Shown piece after piece: positions 51,613 to 60,731 of a stretch of DNA of 64,000 nucleotides. The notes under the pieces are model-generated. The model was not told the origin of the DNA and searched no databases. It was given only the letters and a program-made list of their open reading frames with translations. The DNA is from Bradyrhizobium sp. Ash2021 (GTDB taxonomy: Bacteria > Pseudomonadota > Alphaproteobacteria > Rhizobiales > Xanthobacteraceae): positions 6,120,501-6,184,500 of the forward strand of contig NZ_CP100604.1 in NCBI RefSeq assembly GCF_031202265.1, given 5' to 3'. Position numbers and translations under genes: made by a program. How positions within the stretch are numbered: the first letter of the stretch is position 1; each line of letters opens with the position of its first letter.

Positions 51613-52968
51613 ATGAGCACCTCCCTCTCTCCCTTGCTGGCCCCGATGCTGTCGAGTACCGCGATGCGCGCGGTATGTGACGATGCCGCATGCCTGCAAA
51701 ACATGCTGGATTTCGAGGCCGCGCTGGCGCGCTCCGAAGCCGACATCGGCGTCATTCCGGAGCGCGCGGCCGATGCGATCGCCGGCGCCTGCAAGGCCGA
51801 ATCATTCGACCTCGCAGCGCTTGCCGAGGCCGCGACCCGATCCGGCAATCTCGCTATCCCGCTGGTCAAGGCGCTGACCGCCAACGTCGGCAAGGCTGAT
51901 GCCGCGGCCGCGCGCTATGTGCATTGGGGCGCGACCAGCCAGGACGTGATCGATACCGGCACCATGCTCGGCCTTCGCGCTGGTATCGATGTGCTGCTCG
52001 GCGATATCGACCGCGCGGTCGCAGGCTTCGCCAAACTCGCGCGCCAGCATCGCACCACTGCGATGGTCGCCCGCACCTGGCTGCAGCACGCGCTGCCGAT
52101 GCCGTTCGGGCTCAAGCTCGCCGAATATGCCGCAGCGTTGCACCGCTCGCGCAAGCGGCTGCAGCGGCTGCGCAGCGAGACGCTGGCGCTGCAGTTCGGC
52201 GGCGCCGCCGGGACGCTGGCGGCCCTCGGCGACAGCGGCTTGCCGGTCGCCGAAAAGCTGGCCGGGTTACTGAAACTGCCGCTGCCGGACGCGCCCTGGC
52301 ACACCCACCGCGACCGCATCGCGGAAGCCGCTTCGGTGTTCGCGATCCTGGCCGGCACCTGCGGTAAGATCGCGCGCGACGTTTCCCTGATGATGCAGAC
52401 CGACGTCGCCGAAGCCTTCGAGCCCTCGGGCGAAGGCCGCGGCGGCTCCTCCACAATGCCGCACAAGCGCAATCCCGTCGCGGCAGCCAGCGCGCTGGCG
52501 GCAGCCACCATGGCGCCCAATCTCGCGGCGACGATCTTTGCCGCCCAAGTGCAGGAGCACGAACGCAGCGCAGGGCCCTGGCATGCGGAGTGGCCGACCC
52601 TGCCGACGCTGCTGCTCGTCACCTCGGGCGCCCTCGCCGCGATCGTCGACATCGCCGAAGGGCTCGAGGTCGACGCCGCGCGCATGTGCCGCAACCTCGA
52701 CGCGACCGGCGGGTTGATCATGGCGGAAGCGGTGACGTTTGCGCTGGCCGAAAAGATCGGCAAGAGCGACGCGCATCATCTGATCGAGGCGGCCAGCAAG
52801 AAGGCGGTTGCGGAGAAGAAACACCTGCGCGACGTGCTGACTGCCGACTCGCGCGTCAGCGCACATCTCGATACGGAAAAACTTGCGAAACTGTTCGAGC
52901 CGCTGGCCTATCAGGGCGCCTCGCAAGCGCTGATCGACCGCCTGCTCGCCTCGCTCGACGACAAATAA
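51613..52968 (+). CDS. pcaB: 3-carboxy-cis,cis-muconate cycloisomerase
   Basis: 451 residues from ATG 51613; the frame opens earlier (51541) without coding character. Fumarase/aspartase-fold enzyme: DFEAALARSEADIGVIPERAA, RYVHWGATSQDVIDTG, ARTWLQHALP and the signature GGSSTMPHKRNPVAA at about 277-291, with the catalytic mobile loop. It cyclises 3-carboxymuconate in the protocatechuate branch of the beta-ketoadipate pathway. First of the pcaB-D-C set; pcaGH, pcaIJ and a pcaQ/R regulator are not in the window. Confidence 0.95.
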   Translation: MSTSLSPLLAPMLSSTAMRAVCDDAACLQNMLDFEAALARSEADIGVIPERAADAIAGACKAESFDLAALAEAATRSGNLAIPLVKALTANVGKADAAAARYVHWGATSQDVIDTGTMLGLRAGIDVLLGDIDRAVAGFAKLARQHRTTAMVARTWLQHALPMPFGLKLAEYAAALHRSRKRLQRLRSETLALQFGGAAGTLAALGDSGLPVAEKLAGLLKLPLPDAPWHTHRDRIAEAASVFAILAGTCGKIARDVSLMMQTDVAEAFEPSGEGRGGSSTMPHKRNPVAAASALAAATMAPNLAATIFAAQVQEHERSAGPWHAEWPTLPTLLLVTSGALAAIVDIAEGLEVDAARMCRNLDATGGLIMAEAVTFALAEKIGKSDAHHLIEAASKKAVAEKKHLRDVLTADSRVSAHLDTEKLAKLFEPLAYQGASQALIDRLLASLDDK

Positions 52969-52986
52969 GATACCGGAGAATTTTCT

Positions 52987-53769
52987 ATGCCGATGATCGA
53001 CGCCGACGGTTGCCTGCTCAACGTATCCGTCGAAGGCCGCGACGGCGGACCGACGCTGATGCTGTCGAACTCGCTGGGCTGTACGCTGCAGATGTGGGAG
53101 CCGCAGATGCGCGCGCTGACGCAGGTATTTCGCGTCATCCGCTATGACCGCCGCGGCCATGGCAAATCCAGCGTGCCGCCCGGTCCCTATTCGATGGAAC
53201 GGTTCGGCCGCGATGTGCTGGCCATCCTCGACGATCTCAACATCGCCAAGGTGCATTGGTGCGGCCTGTCGATGGGCGGCATGGTCGGGCAATGGCTGGC
53301 CGCCAACGCGCCGGATCGCTTCGGCAAGATCATCCTCGCCAACACCGCCTGTTATTATCCGGACCCGACCAATTGGCTGAACCGCATCAAGGCGGTGAAG
53401 GAAGGCGGCATGTCAGCGGTCGCGGATACCGTCATAGCAGGCTGGCTGACGGCGGATTTTCGCGAGCGCGAGCCGCAAATCGCCGCCAACATGAAGGCGA
53501 TGCTGCTGGCCTCGCCGGTCGAAGGCTATCTCGCCTGCTGCGAGGCGCTGAGCACGCTCGACCAGCGCGAACTATTGCCTGGGATCAAGAGCCCGACGCT
53601 GGTGATCGCCGGCCGTCACGACATGGCAACGCCGATTGCGGCCGGCGAGTTCATCCGCAGCAAAATTCCCGGCGCGAGCATGACGATCCTGGACGCCGCG
53701 CATATTTCCAATGTCGAACAGCCGCACGCCTTCACCGACGCGGTGGTCGGTTTCCTGACGCAACCCTAA
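52987..53769 (+). CDS. pcaD: 3-oxoadipate enol-lactonase
   Basis: 260 residues; alpha/beta hydrolase. Nucleophile S95 in CGLSMGGMVGQ, D212 in AGRHDMATP and H239 in AAHISNVEQ make the triad; HGKSSVPPGPYSM is the usual cap entry. It opens the enol-lactone to beta-ketoadipate. Starts 18 bases after pcaB. After its stop a CGTCATTGCGAG repeat intrudes before pcaC. Confidence 0.96.
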   Translation: MPMIDADGCLLNVSVEGRDGGPTLMLSNSLGCTLQMWEPQMRALTQVFRVIRYDRRGHGKSSVPPGPYSMERFGRDVLAILDDLNIAKVHWCGLSMGGMVGQWLAANAPDRFGKIILANTACYYPDPTNWLNRIKAVKEGGMSAVADTVIAGWLTADFREREPQIAANMKAMLLASPVEGYLACCEALSTLDQRELLPGIKSPTLVIAGRHDMATPIAAGEFIRSKIPGASMTILDAAHISNVEQPHAFTDAVVGFLTQP

Positions 53770-53772
53770 CAA

Positions 53773-53857
53773 CGTCATTGCGAGCGAAGCGAAGCAATCC
53801 ATCTCACCACCGAAAGGAAGAATGGATTGCTTCGTCGCTTCGCTCCTCGCAATGACG
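53773..53857. repeat. Palindromic repeat inside the pca operon, CGTCATTGCGAG family
   Basis: CGTCATTGCGAGCGAAGCGAAGCAATCCAT...ATGGATTGCTTCGTCGCTTCGCTCCTCGCAATGACG: a single long hairpin, nearly identical in design to 19792-19876. It separates pcaD and pcaC by 100 bases. Confidence 0.9.
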
Positions 53858-53869
53858 GGGAGGACAGAG

Positions 53870-54262
53870 ATGGACGACCAGAAGCGCCGCGACGACGGCA
53901 TGACCCAGCGCCGAAAAGTGCTTGGCGATGCCTGGGTCGACAAATCGATCGCCAACCGGAACGCATTCAATACCGATTTCCAGGACCTGATCACGCGCTA
54001 TGCCTGGGGCGATATCTGGACCCGGCCGCATTTCGACCACCGCACCCGCCGCGTGCTCGTGATCGGCACCATGGTCGCGCTCGGGCAGTGGGATGAGTTT
54101 CGCCTGCACGTGCGCGCGGCGCTGGCGGAAGGCGGTTTTACGCCCGACGATATCAAGGAAATCTTGCTGCAGCAGGCGATCTATTGCGGCGTGCCGGCCG
54201 CCAATCACGCGGTGAAGGAAGCCGCCGCGATCGTCGCGGAATTAGGATTGCTGAAGGGATAG
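53870..54262 (+). CDS. pcaC: 4-carboxymuconolactone decarboxylase
   Basis: 130 residues from ATG 53870 (GGGAGGA eight bases upstream); an in-frame ATG at 53822 lies in the repeat. KVLGDAWVDKSIANRNAFNTDFQDLITRYAWGDIWTRP and the CGVPAANHAVKEA ending are diagnostic of the small single-domain enzyme. It decarboxylates the lactone between the pcaB and pcaD steps. Its last 21 bases overlap the convergent membrane-protein gene. Confidence 0.95.
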   Translation: MDDQKRRDDGMTQRRKVLGDAWVDKSIANRNAFNTDFQDLITRYAWGDIWTRPHFDHRTRRVLVIGTMVALGQWDEFRLHVRAALAEGGFTPDDIKEILLQQAIYCGVPAANHAVKEAAAIVAELGLLKG

Positions 54263-54775
54263 GTCGCCGGACGTCGCGCCGGAATCGGCCTGCACTTGCG
54301 CCTGCTTTTGGGCCTGCGGTTTCGCCGGCGGTTCGACCAGCAGAACGATCGCGGTGCCGAGCAGCATCAACAATTCGGTCGCGTGCAGCCGAAGCGCCTC
54401 GGTCTCGCCGACCTGCGACGCCAGCACCATGCTGGCGAAACTGATCACGCTGCCGATCGCAAGCGCCACACCGAGCGCTTCATTGTTGCCGCCGCTCTTG
54501 CGAATCGCGGCACGGGCGAGGAAGAGGAGAAAGATCGCAAAGAACGCCACCACCGTCATCCGGCCCAGCGCCAACAGCCAGGCGAAGCGCACGGTGGCCA
54601 TTCCCGACATTTGCAGATGATCGCTGATGAACAGCGCAACCGATATGTTCGGCCGCTCATAAAGGCCATGGACCGGCGAAATCATGATCTTGAACGCGAT
54701 CATGGTCCAGGACGGAATGAAATAGGCCGCCAGCAGCGCGCTGTTGAATGAGCTGATCCGCCAATTGCTGAACAT
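54242..54775 (-). CDS. Hypothetical four-helix membrane protein
   Basis: 177 residues. Four hydrophobic segments (about residues 12-30, 58-90, 100-120, 125-145), then a polar Gln/Ala-rich tail (PQAQKQAQVQADSG). Not assigned to a family. An interior HDHLQMSGMATVRF-like loop is not diagnostic. It overlaps pcaC tail to tail. Candidate inner-membrane protein. Confidence 0.72.
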   Translation of the reverse strand: MFSNWRISSFNSALLAAYFIPSWTMIAFKIMISPVHGLYERPNISVALFISDHLQMSGMATVRFAWLLALGRMTVVAFFAIFLLFLARAAIRKSGGNNEALGVALAIGSVISFASMVLASQVGETEALRLHATELLMLLGTAIVLLVEPPAKPQAQKQAQVQADSGATSGDLSLQQS

Positions 54776-54928
54776 GTCGCTTCCCGCTTGTTCCGCGAGC
54801 CCCGGACCGAGGCGGCGGTTTGAGCAGCGAGCTAACTCGCTTCAACAGCAGGCGGCAATTTAAACCCTTTGTTTACCTTAATGGCCCCGACAAGAGGACC
54901 TCAGTACCTTTTTCGGCAAATTATACTG

Positions 54929-55047
54929 TGTCATGGCCGGACTTGATCCGGCCATTCATCGTCTCTGAAAGAGTCTCGCGAAGAGCGGTGGACCCCCGGG
55001 GTCATCTGGCGCGAAGACGCGCTTCGCGCTTTTGCCCGGGGGTGACG
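54929..55047. repeat. Intergenic repeat, 'GGCCGGACTTGATCCGGCC' family
   Basis: Starts GTGTCATGGCCGGACTTGATCCGGCCATTCATCG and ends GCCCGGGGGTGACGAG. Includes GGACCCCCGGGGTCATCTGGCGCGAAGACGCGC. Related to copies at 4585 and 12322. Confidence 0.75.
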
Positions 55048-55052
55048 AGAGA

Positions 55053-55087
55053 ACAAAAAAGAGAAGTCCCGCCTTTCGGCAGGACTT
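55053..55087 (-). terminator. Rho-independent terminator for the small Q/P/G-rich protein gene
   Basis: On the minus strand AAGTCCTGCC-GAAA-GGCGGGACTT (55087-55064) followed by CTCTTTTTTG (55063-55053). The stem has one mismatch. It lies 30 bases after the small gene's stop. Confidence 0.85.
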
Positions 55088-55116
55088 TCCTTGCTCTCGC
55101 TTGATTCAAGTCCGAA

Positions 55117-55272
55117 TTAACGGCCGCCCTTGCCCTGTTGATCGGGTTTCTGGCCCTGACGGTTGGGATCCTGCTGCTGCTGGCCCGGCTTCTGGCCGCC
55201 ACCCTGCTGCTGACCTGGCTTCTGACCCGGGTTCTGGTTCTGCTGGCCCGGGTTCTGGTTTGGGTTGCTCAT
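55117..55272 (-). CDS. Small Gln/Gly/Pro/Asn-rich low-complexity protein
   Basis: 51 residues from ATG 55272 with GGAGA seven bases upstream, ending TAA 55117-55119. The sequence is a repeat of NPGQQ / KPGQQQ units (start MSNPNQNPGQQNQNPGQK, end QGKGGR): about one third Gln, with Gly, Pro, Asn and Lys and no hydrophobic residue beyond the first Met. Short disordered proteins of this make-up recur in Bradyrhizobium (recalled). A good SD and a dedicated rho-independent terminator support translation and expression. An in-frame ATG at 55296 would add eight residues. Role unknown. The opposite strand gives a spurious Leu-rich frame. Confidence 0.75.
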   Translation of the reverse strand: MSNPNQNPGQQNQNPGQKPGQQQGGGQKPGQQQQDPNRQGQKPDQQGKGGR

Positions 55273-55546
55273 TCGGGGATCTCCGTTGTTGAACATCGCC
55301 GGCCGATAACTCAGGCAGCCGGCATTGGTTGCGGTGGAACCGCAGTTCCCAGGTGAAGATTGCGCGGCAACCGCATGTCGCCACTGTTACGGCGGAACCT
55401 CCGGCGCAAAAACTAGCTATGTACAAGCCCTTAAGCCGCCGCGAGCGCTGTTGCCGCCCCCGGTTCCCACTGTTAAAAACCCAACGACGCGTCGGTTAAG
55501 GCTGCCGGGGGCCCTCGCCGCGTCTCTTCTCTAAATACGGCAGCGC

Positions 55547-56464
55547 ATGGATTATTTCGCCCAGCAACTCATCAACGGCCTCGTGCTCGGCTCGGTCTAT
55601 GGCCTGATCGCCATCGGCTACACCATGGTCTATGGCATCGTCGGCATGATCAATTTCGCCCATGGCGATATCTTCATGATCGGCGGCTTCATCGCGCTGA
55701 TCTCGTTCCTGATCCTGGTCTCGTTCGGCCTGACCGCGATCCCCCTGATCCTGCTGATCGTGCTGCTGGTCTCGATGGCGATCACCGCGCTTTACGGCTG
55801 GACCGTCGAGCGCATCGCCTACCGGCCGCTGCGGCACTCGTTCAGGCTGGCGCCGATGCTTTCCGCCATCGGTATGTCATTCGTGCTGACCAATTATTCG
55901 CAGATCGCCCAGGGCGCGCGGGTCAAGCCGGTGCCGCCGATCATCCGGGGCGGCTACACGCTGCATGAGGGCGCTAGCGGCTTTGTCGTGCAACTGTCCA
56001 ACGTCCAGATCGTCGTCGTCATCAGCACCATCGTGCTGCTGGCGCTGTTCACCTGGCTGGTGGCGCGCACCCGGCTCGGCCGCGACATGCGCGCCTGCGA
56101 ACAGGACCAGACCATGGCGGCGCTGCTCGGCGTCGACGTCGATCGCACCATCTCCATGACGTTTGTCATTGGCGCCGCCCTCGCCGCAGTCGCGGGCATG
56201 ATGTACCTGCTCTATTACGGCCAGGTCGATTTCAACATGGGCTTTGTCGCCGGCATCAAGGCGTTCACCGCGGCCGTGCTCGGCGGCATCGGCTCGCTGC
56301 CCGGCGCGATGCTGGGCGGGCTCGCCATCGGGCTGATCGAGACCATGTGGTCGGCTTACTTCTCGGTCGAATACAAGGATGTCGCCGCGTTCTCGATCCT
56401 CATCATCGTGCTGATCTTCCTTCCGACCGGCCTGCTCGGCCGGCCCGAAGTTGAAAAAGTCTGA
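55547..56464 (+). CDS. Branched-chain amino acid-type ABC permease LivH
   Basis: 305 residues with about eight hydrophobic helices. MDYFAQQLINGLVLGSVYGLIAIGYTMVYGIVGMINFAHGDIFMIGGF is the LivH N-terminus; the EAA-like loop includes MRACEQDQTMAALLGVD and GIKAFTAAVLGGIGSLPGA. Inner-membrane half of an importer. First gene of a five-gene unit reading H-M-G-F-binding protein. The 274 bases upstream hold no other gene. Confidence 0.95.
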   Translation: MDYFAQQLINGLVLGSVYGLIAIGYTMVYGIVGMINFAHGDIFMIGGFIALISFLILVSFGLTAIPLILLIVLLVSMAITALYGWTVERIAYRPLRHSFRLAPMLSAIGMSFVLTNYSQIAQGARVKPVPPIIRGGYTLHEGASGFVVQLSNVQIVVVISTIVLLALFTWLVARTRLGRDMRACEQDQTMAALLGVDVDRTISMTFVIGAALAAVAGMMYLLYYGQVDFNMGFVAGIKAFTAAVLGGIGSLPGAMLGGLAIGLIETMWSAYFSVEYKDVAAFSILIIVLIFLPTGLLGRPEVEKV

Positions 56465-56475
56465 CGGGCGGCCGA

Positions 56476-57801
56476 GTGAACGCGCGCCCAGCCGTATCAA
56501 CGCAAGCCTCGCACGCGCTGGGCGCAGCCTTCATCTTCAAGAAGGCGCTGATCAGCGCGCTGGTCGCGCTGGTGTTGTTTTCGCTGATGATCGGCGTCCG
56601 CACCGAAGCAGGCCCGACCGGTCAGCTGATTTACTGGACCCGGTTCGGTGATCTCGCCGCCATGGTCGCAACCGTGTTCGGCGGCAGCATCGTCGTCGAA
56701 TTGCTGCGGCAATGGTGGGGGCCGGTCGGCACCATCAGGGTGGTTCCGACCAATGTAAGGAGCGCCCTTGCGCTCGCGCGGCGCGGCATCGCGCCGGTGC
56801 TGCTGATCTTCACCTTTCTGGTGCCCGTCATCTTCTACGATCAGCGCTACATTCTCGACCTCGGTATCCTCGTGCTCACTTACGTGATGCTCGGATGGGG
56901 CCTCAACGTGGTGGTCGGCCTCGCCGGCCTGCTCGACCTCGGCTATGTCGCGTTCTATGCGGTTGGCGCCTATTCCTACGCGCTGCTGGCGACCAATTTC
57001 GGGCTGTCGTTCTGGATCTGCCTGCCGCTCGCCGGTATCCTCGCGGCACTGTGGGGCGTGATGCTGGGCTTCCCGGTCTTACGGCTGCGCGGCGACTATC
57101 TTGCCATCGTCACGCTGGCATTCGGCGAAATCATCCGGCTCGTCATCATCAACTGGCAGAGCCTGACCGGCGGACCGAACGGCGTTTCCGGCATTCCACG
57201 CCCGACCATGTTCGGCATTCCGCTCACCCCGGGCGACGATGGCCTGGCCGCGAAACTCGGCATCGAATTCTCGCCGACCCACCGCATCGTCTTCCTGTTC
57301 TATCTGATCCTGGCGCTGGCGCTGCTCACCAACTGGGTCACGATCCGGCTGCGACGTTTGCCGATCGGCCGCGCCTGGGAAGCATTGCGCGAGGACGAAG
57401 TGGCCTGCCGCGCGCTTGGCATCAACACCACGACGACCAAGCTGACGGCATTTGCGACGGGGGCGATGTTCGGCGGCTTCGCCGGCGCGTTCTTCGCCAC
57501 GCGACAGGGTTTCATCAGCCCGGAATCCTTCACCTTCCAGGAATCGGCGCTGGTGCTCGCGATCGTGGTGCTGGGCGGCATGGGCTCGCAGCTCGGCGTG
57601 GCGCTGGCGGCGCTCGCGATGATCGGCGGCTTCGAGCTGTTCCGCGGGCTCGAACAGTTCCGCATGCTGGTATTCGGCATTGCGATGGTGCTGCTGATGA
57701 TCTGGCGGCCGCGCGGGCTGATCGGCCATCGCGCGCCGACGGTTTTCCTGGAGCGCAGCCAGGCGATATCATCCGACCTCGTCAAGGAGGGACACGGATG
57801 A
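56476..57801 (+). CDS. Branched-chain amino acid-type ABC permease LivM
   Basis: 441 residues starting with GTG 56476, 11 bases after livH. An N-terminal extension with two or three extra helices (residues 20-110) precedes the standard LivM core: LTYVMLGWGLNVVVGLAGLLDLGYVAFYAVGAYSYALL, LPIGRAWEALREDEVACRALGIN and GFISPESFTFQESALVLAIVVLGGMGS. The extension is longer than in E. coli LivM but usual in rhizobial versions. Its TGA overlaps the livG ATG. Confidence 0.95.
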   Translation: MNARPAVSTQASHALGAAFIFKKALISALVALVLFSLMIGVRTEAGPTGQLIYWTRFGDLAAMVATVFGGSIVVELLRQWWGPVGTIRVVPTNVRSALALARRGIAPVLLIFTFLVPVIFYDQRYILDLGILVLTYVMLGWGLNVVVGLAGLLDLGYVAFYAVGAYSYALLATNFGLSFWICLPLAGILAALWGVMLGFPVLRLRGDYLAIVTLAFGEIIRLVIINWQSLTGGPNGVSGIPRPTMFGIPLTPGDDGLAAKLGIEFSPTHRIVFLFYLILALALLTNWVTIRLRRLPIGRAWEALREDEVACRALGINTTTTKLTAFATGAMFGGFAGAFFATRQGFISPESFTFQESALVLAIVVLGGMGSQLGVALAALAMIGGFELFRGLEQFRMLVFGIAMVLLMIWRPRGLIGHRAPTVFLERSQAISSDLVKEGHG

Positions 57802-58631
57802 GCGGCGATCACATCCTGTCCGTCGACCGGCTGTCGATGCGCTTCGGCGGCATCGTCGCCGTCAACAATCTCTCGTTCGGCGCCGAGCGGCGCAAGATCA
57901 CCGCGCTGATCGGGCCGAACGGCGCCGGCAAGACCACCGTGTTCAACTGCATCACCGGTTTCTACAAGCCGACATCGGGCACTATGCAGCTCACGCATGA
58001 TGACGGCCGCGCCATCCGGCTCGAGCGACTGAACGATTTCCGGATTTCCAAACAGGCCAAGGTCGCACGCACCTTCCAGAATATCCGGCTGTTTCCCGGC
58101 ATGACGGCGCTGGAAAACCTGATGGTGGCGCAGCACAACGCGCTGATGCGCGCCTCCGGCCTGACCTTTCTCGGGCTGATCGGCGCGCCGTCGTGGCGCA
58201 GCGCCGAGCAACACGCGATCGATCTGGCGCGAACCTGGTTGCAGCGCGTCGGATTGCTCGACCGCGCCGACGAGGCCGCCGGCAATCTGCCCTATGGCGA
58301 TCAGCGCCGCCTCGAAATCGCGCGCGCGATGTGCACCGAGCCGGCGCTGCTCTGCCTCGATGAACCGGCCGCCGGGCTGAACGCACGCGAGAGCGCCGCA
58401 CTGAGCGAACTATTGCTCTCGATCCGCGCCGGCCAGGGCACCTCGATCCTGCTGATCGAGCATGACATGTCAGTGGTGATGGAGATTTCCGACCACGTCG
58501 TGGTGATGGATTACGGCGTCAAGATCGCCGAAGGCACCCCGCAGCAAGTGCGCGACGATCCCAAGGTGATCGCGGCCTATCTCGGCACCGACGAAGAGGA
58601 AGCGATCGCCGTGATGGAGAGCGGCACGTGA
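57798..58631 (+). CDS. Branched-chain amino acid-type ABC ATP-binding protein LivG
   Basis: 277 residues from ATG 57798 (GGAGG seven bases upstream, ATGA overlap with livM). Walker A GPNGAGKTT, Walker B LLCLDEPAAGLN; the signature is LPYGDQRRLEIARAM, the LivG variant. A LivG-specific insertion (ALMRASGLTFLGLIGAPSWRSAEQ) lies between. Four-base overlap with livF. The longer upstream extension in this frame is the shadow of livM. Confidence 0.96.
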   Translation: MSGDHILSVDRLSMRFGGIVAVNNLSFGAERRKITALIGPNGAGKTTVFNCITGFYKPTSGTMQLTHDDGRAIRLERLNDFRISKQAKVARTFQNIRLFPGMTALENLMVAQHNALMRASGLTFLGLIGAPSWRSAEQHAIDLARTWLQRVGLLDRADEAAGNLPYGDQRRLEIARAMCTEPALLCLDEPAAGLNARESAALSELLLSIRAGQGTSILLIEHDMSVVMEISDHVVVMDYGVKIAEGTPQQVRDDPKVIAAYLGTDEEEAIAVMESGT

Positions 58632-59374
58632 CCGCGCCGTCCACAACGCCCCTGCTCGCGATCCGCGGCCTCCACGCCGCCTACGGCAAGATCGAGGCGT
58701 TGAAGGGCGTCGATATCGAGATCAATGCCGGCGAGATCGTCGCCTTGATCGGCGCCAACGGTGCCGGCAAATCGACGCTAATGATGACGATCTTCGGCAA
58801 GCCGCGTGCCCGCTCGGGCCAGATCGAGTTCGACGGCCACGACATCACCGGTGTGCCGACGCACCAGATCGCACGGCTGCGCATCGCGCAGTCGCCCGAA
58901 GGCCGGCGTATCTTTCCGCGCATGAGTGTCGCGGAAAACCTGCAGATGGGCGCCGACGCGACCGAGTCCAGCGAGGCCGATCGCGCGGCCGGCCTGGAGC
59001 GCGTCCTGACGCTGTTCCCGCGGCTCAAGGAGCGCATGACCCAGCGCGGCGGCACGCTGTCCGGCGGCGAGCAGCAGATGCTGGCGATCGGCCGCGCCTT
59101 GATGAGCCGCCCTCGCCTGTTGATGCTGGACGAACCGTCGCTCGGCCTCGCGCCCCTGATCGCGCGGCAGATTTTCGACGCGATCCGGACCTTGAACCGG
59201 CAGGACGGCCTCACCGTGCTGATAGTCGAGCAGAACGCCAACCACGCGCTGAAACTGGCCCATCGCGGCTATGTGATGGTCAACGGCCTGATCACGCTGT
59301 CGGGGACCGGCAGCGAACTGCTGCAGCGCCCGGAGATTCGCGCCGCCTACCTGGAAGGCGGGCGCCGGGGCTAG
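58628..59374 (+). CDS. Branched-chain amino acid-type ABC ATP-binding protein LivF
   Basis: 248 residues from GTG 58628, overlapping livG by four bases. Walker A GANGAGKST, signature LSGGEQQMLAIGRAL, Walker B LLMLDEPSLGLAP. Energises the LivHM permease together with LivG. The binding-protein gene follows 176 bases later with its own leader. Confidence 0.96.
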   Translation: MTAPSTTPLLAIRGLHAAYGKIEALKGVDIEINAGEIVALIGANGAGKSTLMMTIFGKPRARSGQIEFDGHDITGVPTHQIARLRIAQSPEGRRIFPRMSVAENLQMGADATESSEADRAAGLERVLTLFPRLKERMTQRGGTLSGGEQQMLAIGRALMSRPRLLMLDEPSLGLAPLIARQIFDAIRTLNRQDGLTVLIVEQNANHALKLAHRGYVMVNGLITLSGTGSELLQRPEIRAAYLEGGRRG

Positions 59375-59550
59375 CCCCGCTCCCTCCGTCATCCCGCCGC
59401 GAAAACTGCGGCAGGATGCGGCGAACGGCGCGTGGATTTGCCCGAAAATTGCCGATGACTTCGCGGCGAAATCAGTCGACAATGGACCGGATTGTCGTAC
59501 CCGGCGCGCCCGGGTATTTCCCGAAAGCGACCTACCCGCGAGGATCCCTC

Positions 59551-60669
59551 ATGAAATCACTGAAACTCATCGGCCTGGCATTGGGCGCATCGTTTGCGCT
59601 GTCGGCAAGTGCGCTCGCGCAGGATATCACCATCGCGGTGGCCGGCCCGATGACGGGCGGCGAATCCGCGTTCGGCCGCCAGATGAAGAACGGTGCCGAA
59701 CAGGCGGTCGCCGATCTCAACGCCGCCGGCGGCGTGACCGGCAAGAAACTGGTGCTGGATGTCGAGGACGATGCCTGCGATCCGAAACAGGCGCGCTCGG
59801 TGGCGGAAAAGATCGCCAGCGCGAAAATCCCGTTCGTCGCCGGCCACTATTGCTCCTCGTCGTCGATCCCGGCCTCGGAAGCCTACGCCGACGGCAACGT
59901 GCTGCAGATTACCCCGGCCTCGACCAACCCGCTGTACACCGAACGCAAGCTGTGGAACGTGGCACGGGTCTGCGGCCGCGACGACCAGCAGGGCCTGGTC
60001 GCTGCCGACTTCATCGCGAAAAACTACAAGGGCAAGAACATCGCGATCCTCAACGACAAGACCACCTACGGCAAAGGCCTGGCCGACGAAACCAAGAAGG
60101 CGCTCAACAAGGCCGGCGTCACCGAAAAGATGTTCGAGTCCTATAACAAGGGCGACAAGGATTTTAACGCCATCGTCTCCCGCCTGAAGCGCGACAACAT
60201 CGATCTGGTCTATGTCGGCGGCTACCATCAGGAATCCGGATTGATCCTGCGCCAGATGCGCGACCAGGGCCTGAAGACCGTCCTGATGGCCGGCGACGCG
60301 CTGGCCGACAAGGAGTTCGCCTCGATCACCGGCCCTGCCGGCGAAGGCACGCTGTTCACCTTCGGTCCCGACCCGCGCAAAAAGCCGACCGCCAAGGCCA
60401 TCGTCGAGAAGTTCAAGGCCAACAATGTCGATCCCGAAGGCTACACGCTCTACACCTATGCAGCACTGCAGGTCTGGTCGCAGGCGGTGGCGAAGGCCGG
60501 CACCACCGACCCGAAGAAGGTGATGGACACGATCAAGGCCGGCGCGTGGGATACCGTGATCGGCAAGCTGGAGTTCGACGCCAAGGGCGACATCAAGCAG
60601 CTCGATTATGTTGTCTACAAATGGGACGCCAAGGGCGGCTACACCGAGATCAACTCGAAGGGTTCCTGA
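59551..60669 (+). CDS. Branched-chain amino acid-type ABC substrate-binding protein (BraC/LivJ-like)
   Basis: 372 residues from ATG 59551. Signal peptide MKSLKLIGLALGASFALSASALAQ, mature start DITIAVAGPMTGGESAFG. Family 6 binding-protein landmarks: GAEQAVADLNAAGGV, EDDACDPKQARSVAEKI, ITPASTNP and TYGKGLADETKKALNKAGV. Typically binds leucine, isoleucine, valine or other small amino acids in the periplasm. Followed by a strong terminator. Confidence 0.95.
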   Translation: MKSLKLIGLALGASFALSASALAQDITIAVAGPMTGGESAFGRQMKNGAEQAVADLNAAGGVTGKKLVLDVEDDACDPKQARSVAEKIASAKIPFVAGHYCSSSSIPASEAYADGNVLQITPASTNPLYTERKLWNVARVCGRDDQQGLVAADFIAKNYKGKNIAILNDKTTYGKGLADETKKALNKAGVTEKMFESYNKGDKDFNAIVSRLKRDNIDLVYVGGYHQESGLILRQMRDQGLKTVLMAGDALADKEFASITGPAGEGTLFTFGPDPRKKPTAKAIVEKFKANNVDPEGYTLYTYAALQVWSQAVAKAGTTDPKKVMDTIKAGAWDTVIGKLEFDAKGDIKQLDYVVYKWDAKGGYTEINSKGS

Positions 60670-60694
60670 CGTCACCGGATCAATTCTTGACGCC

Positions 60695-60727
60695 AAACGC
60701 CCCGGCTTGCCGGGGCGTTTTTGTTTT
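60695..60727 (+). terminator. Rho-independent terminator of the liv operon
   Basis: AAACGCCCCG-GCTTGC-CGGGGCGTTT followed by TTGTTTT. A ten-base perfect stem 25 bases after the binding-protein stop. Confidence 0.95.
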
Positions 60728-60731
60728 GGGC

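Noticed and set aside
55138..55356. Leucine-rich 'membrane' frame on the plus strand
   Set aside because: Mirror image of the CAG/CCG/GGC-rich codons of the small Q/P/G protein on the minus strand, which has the SD and terminator.
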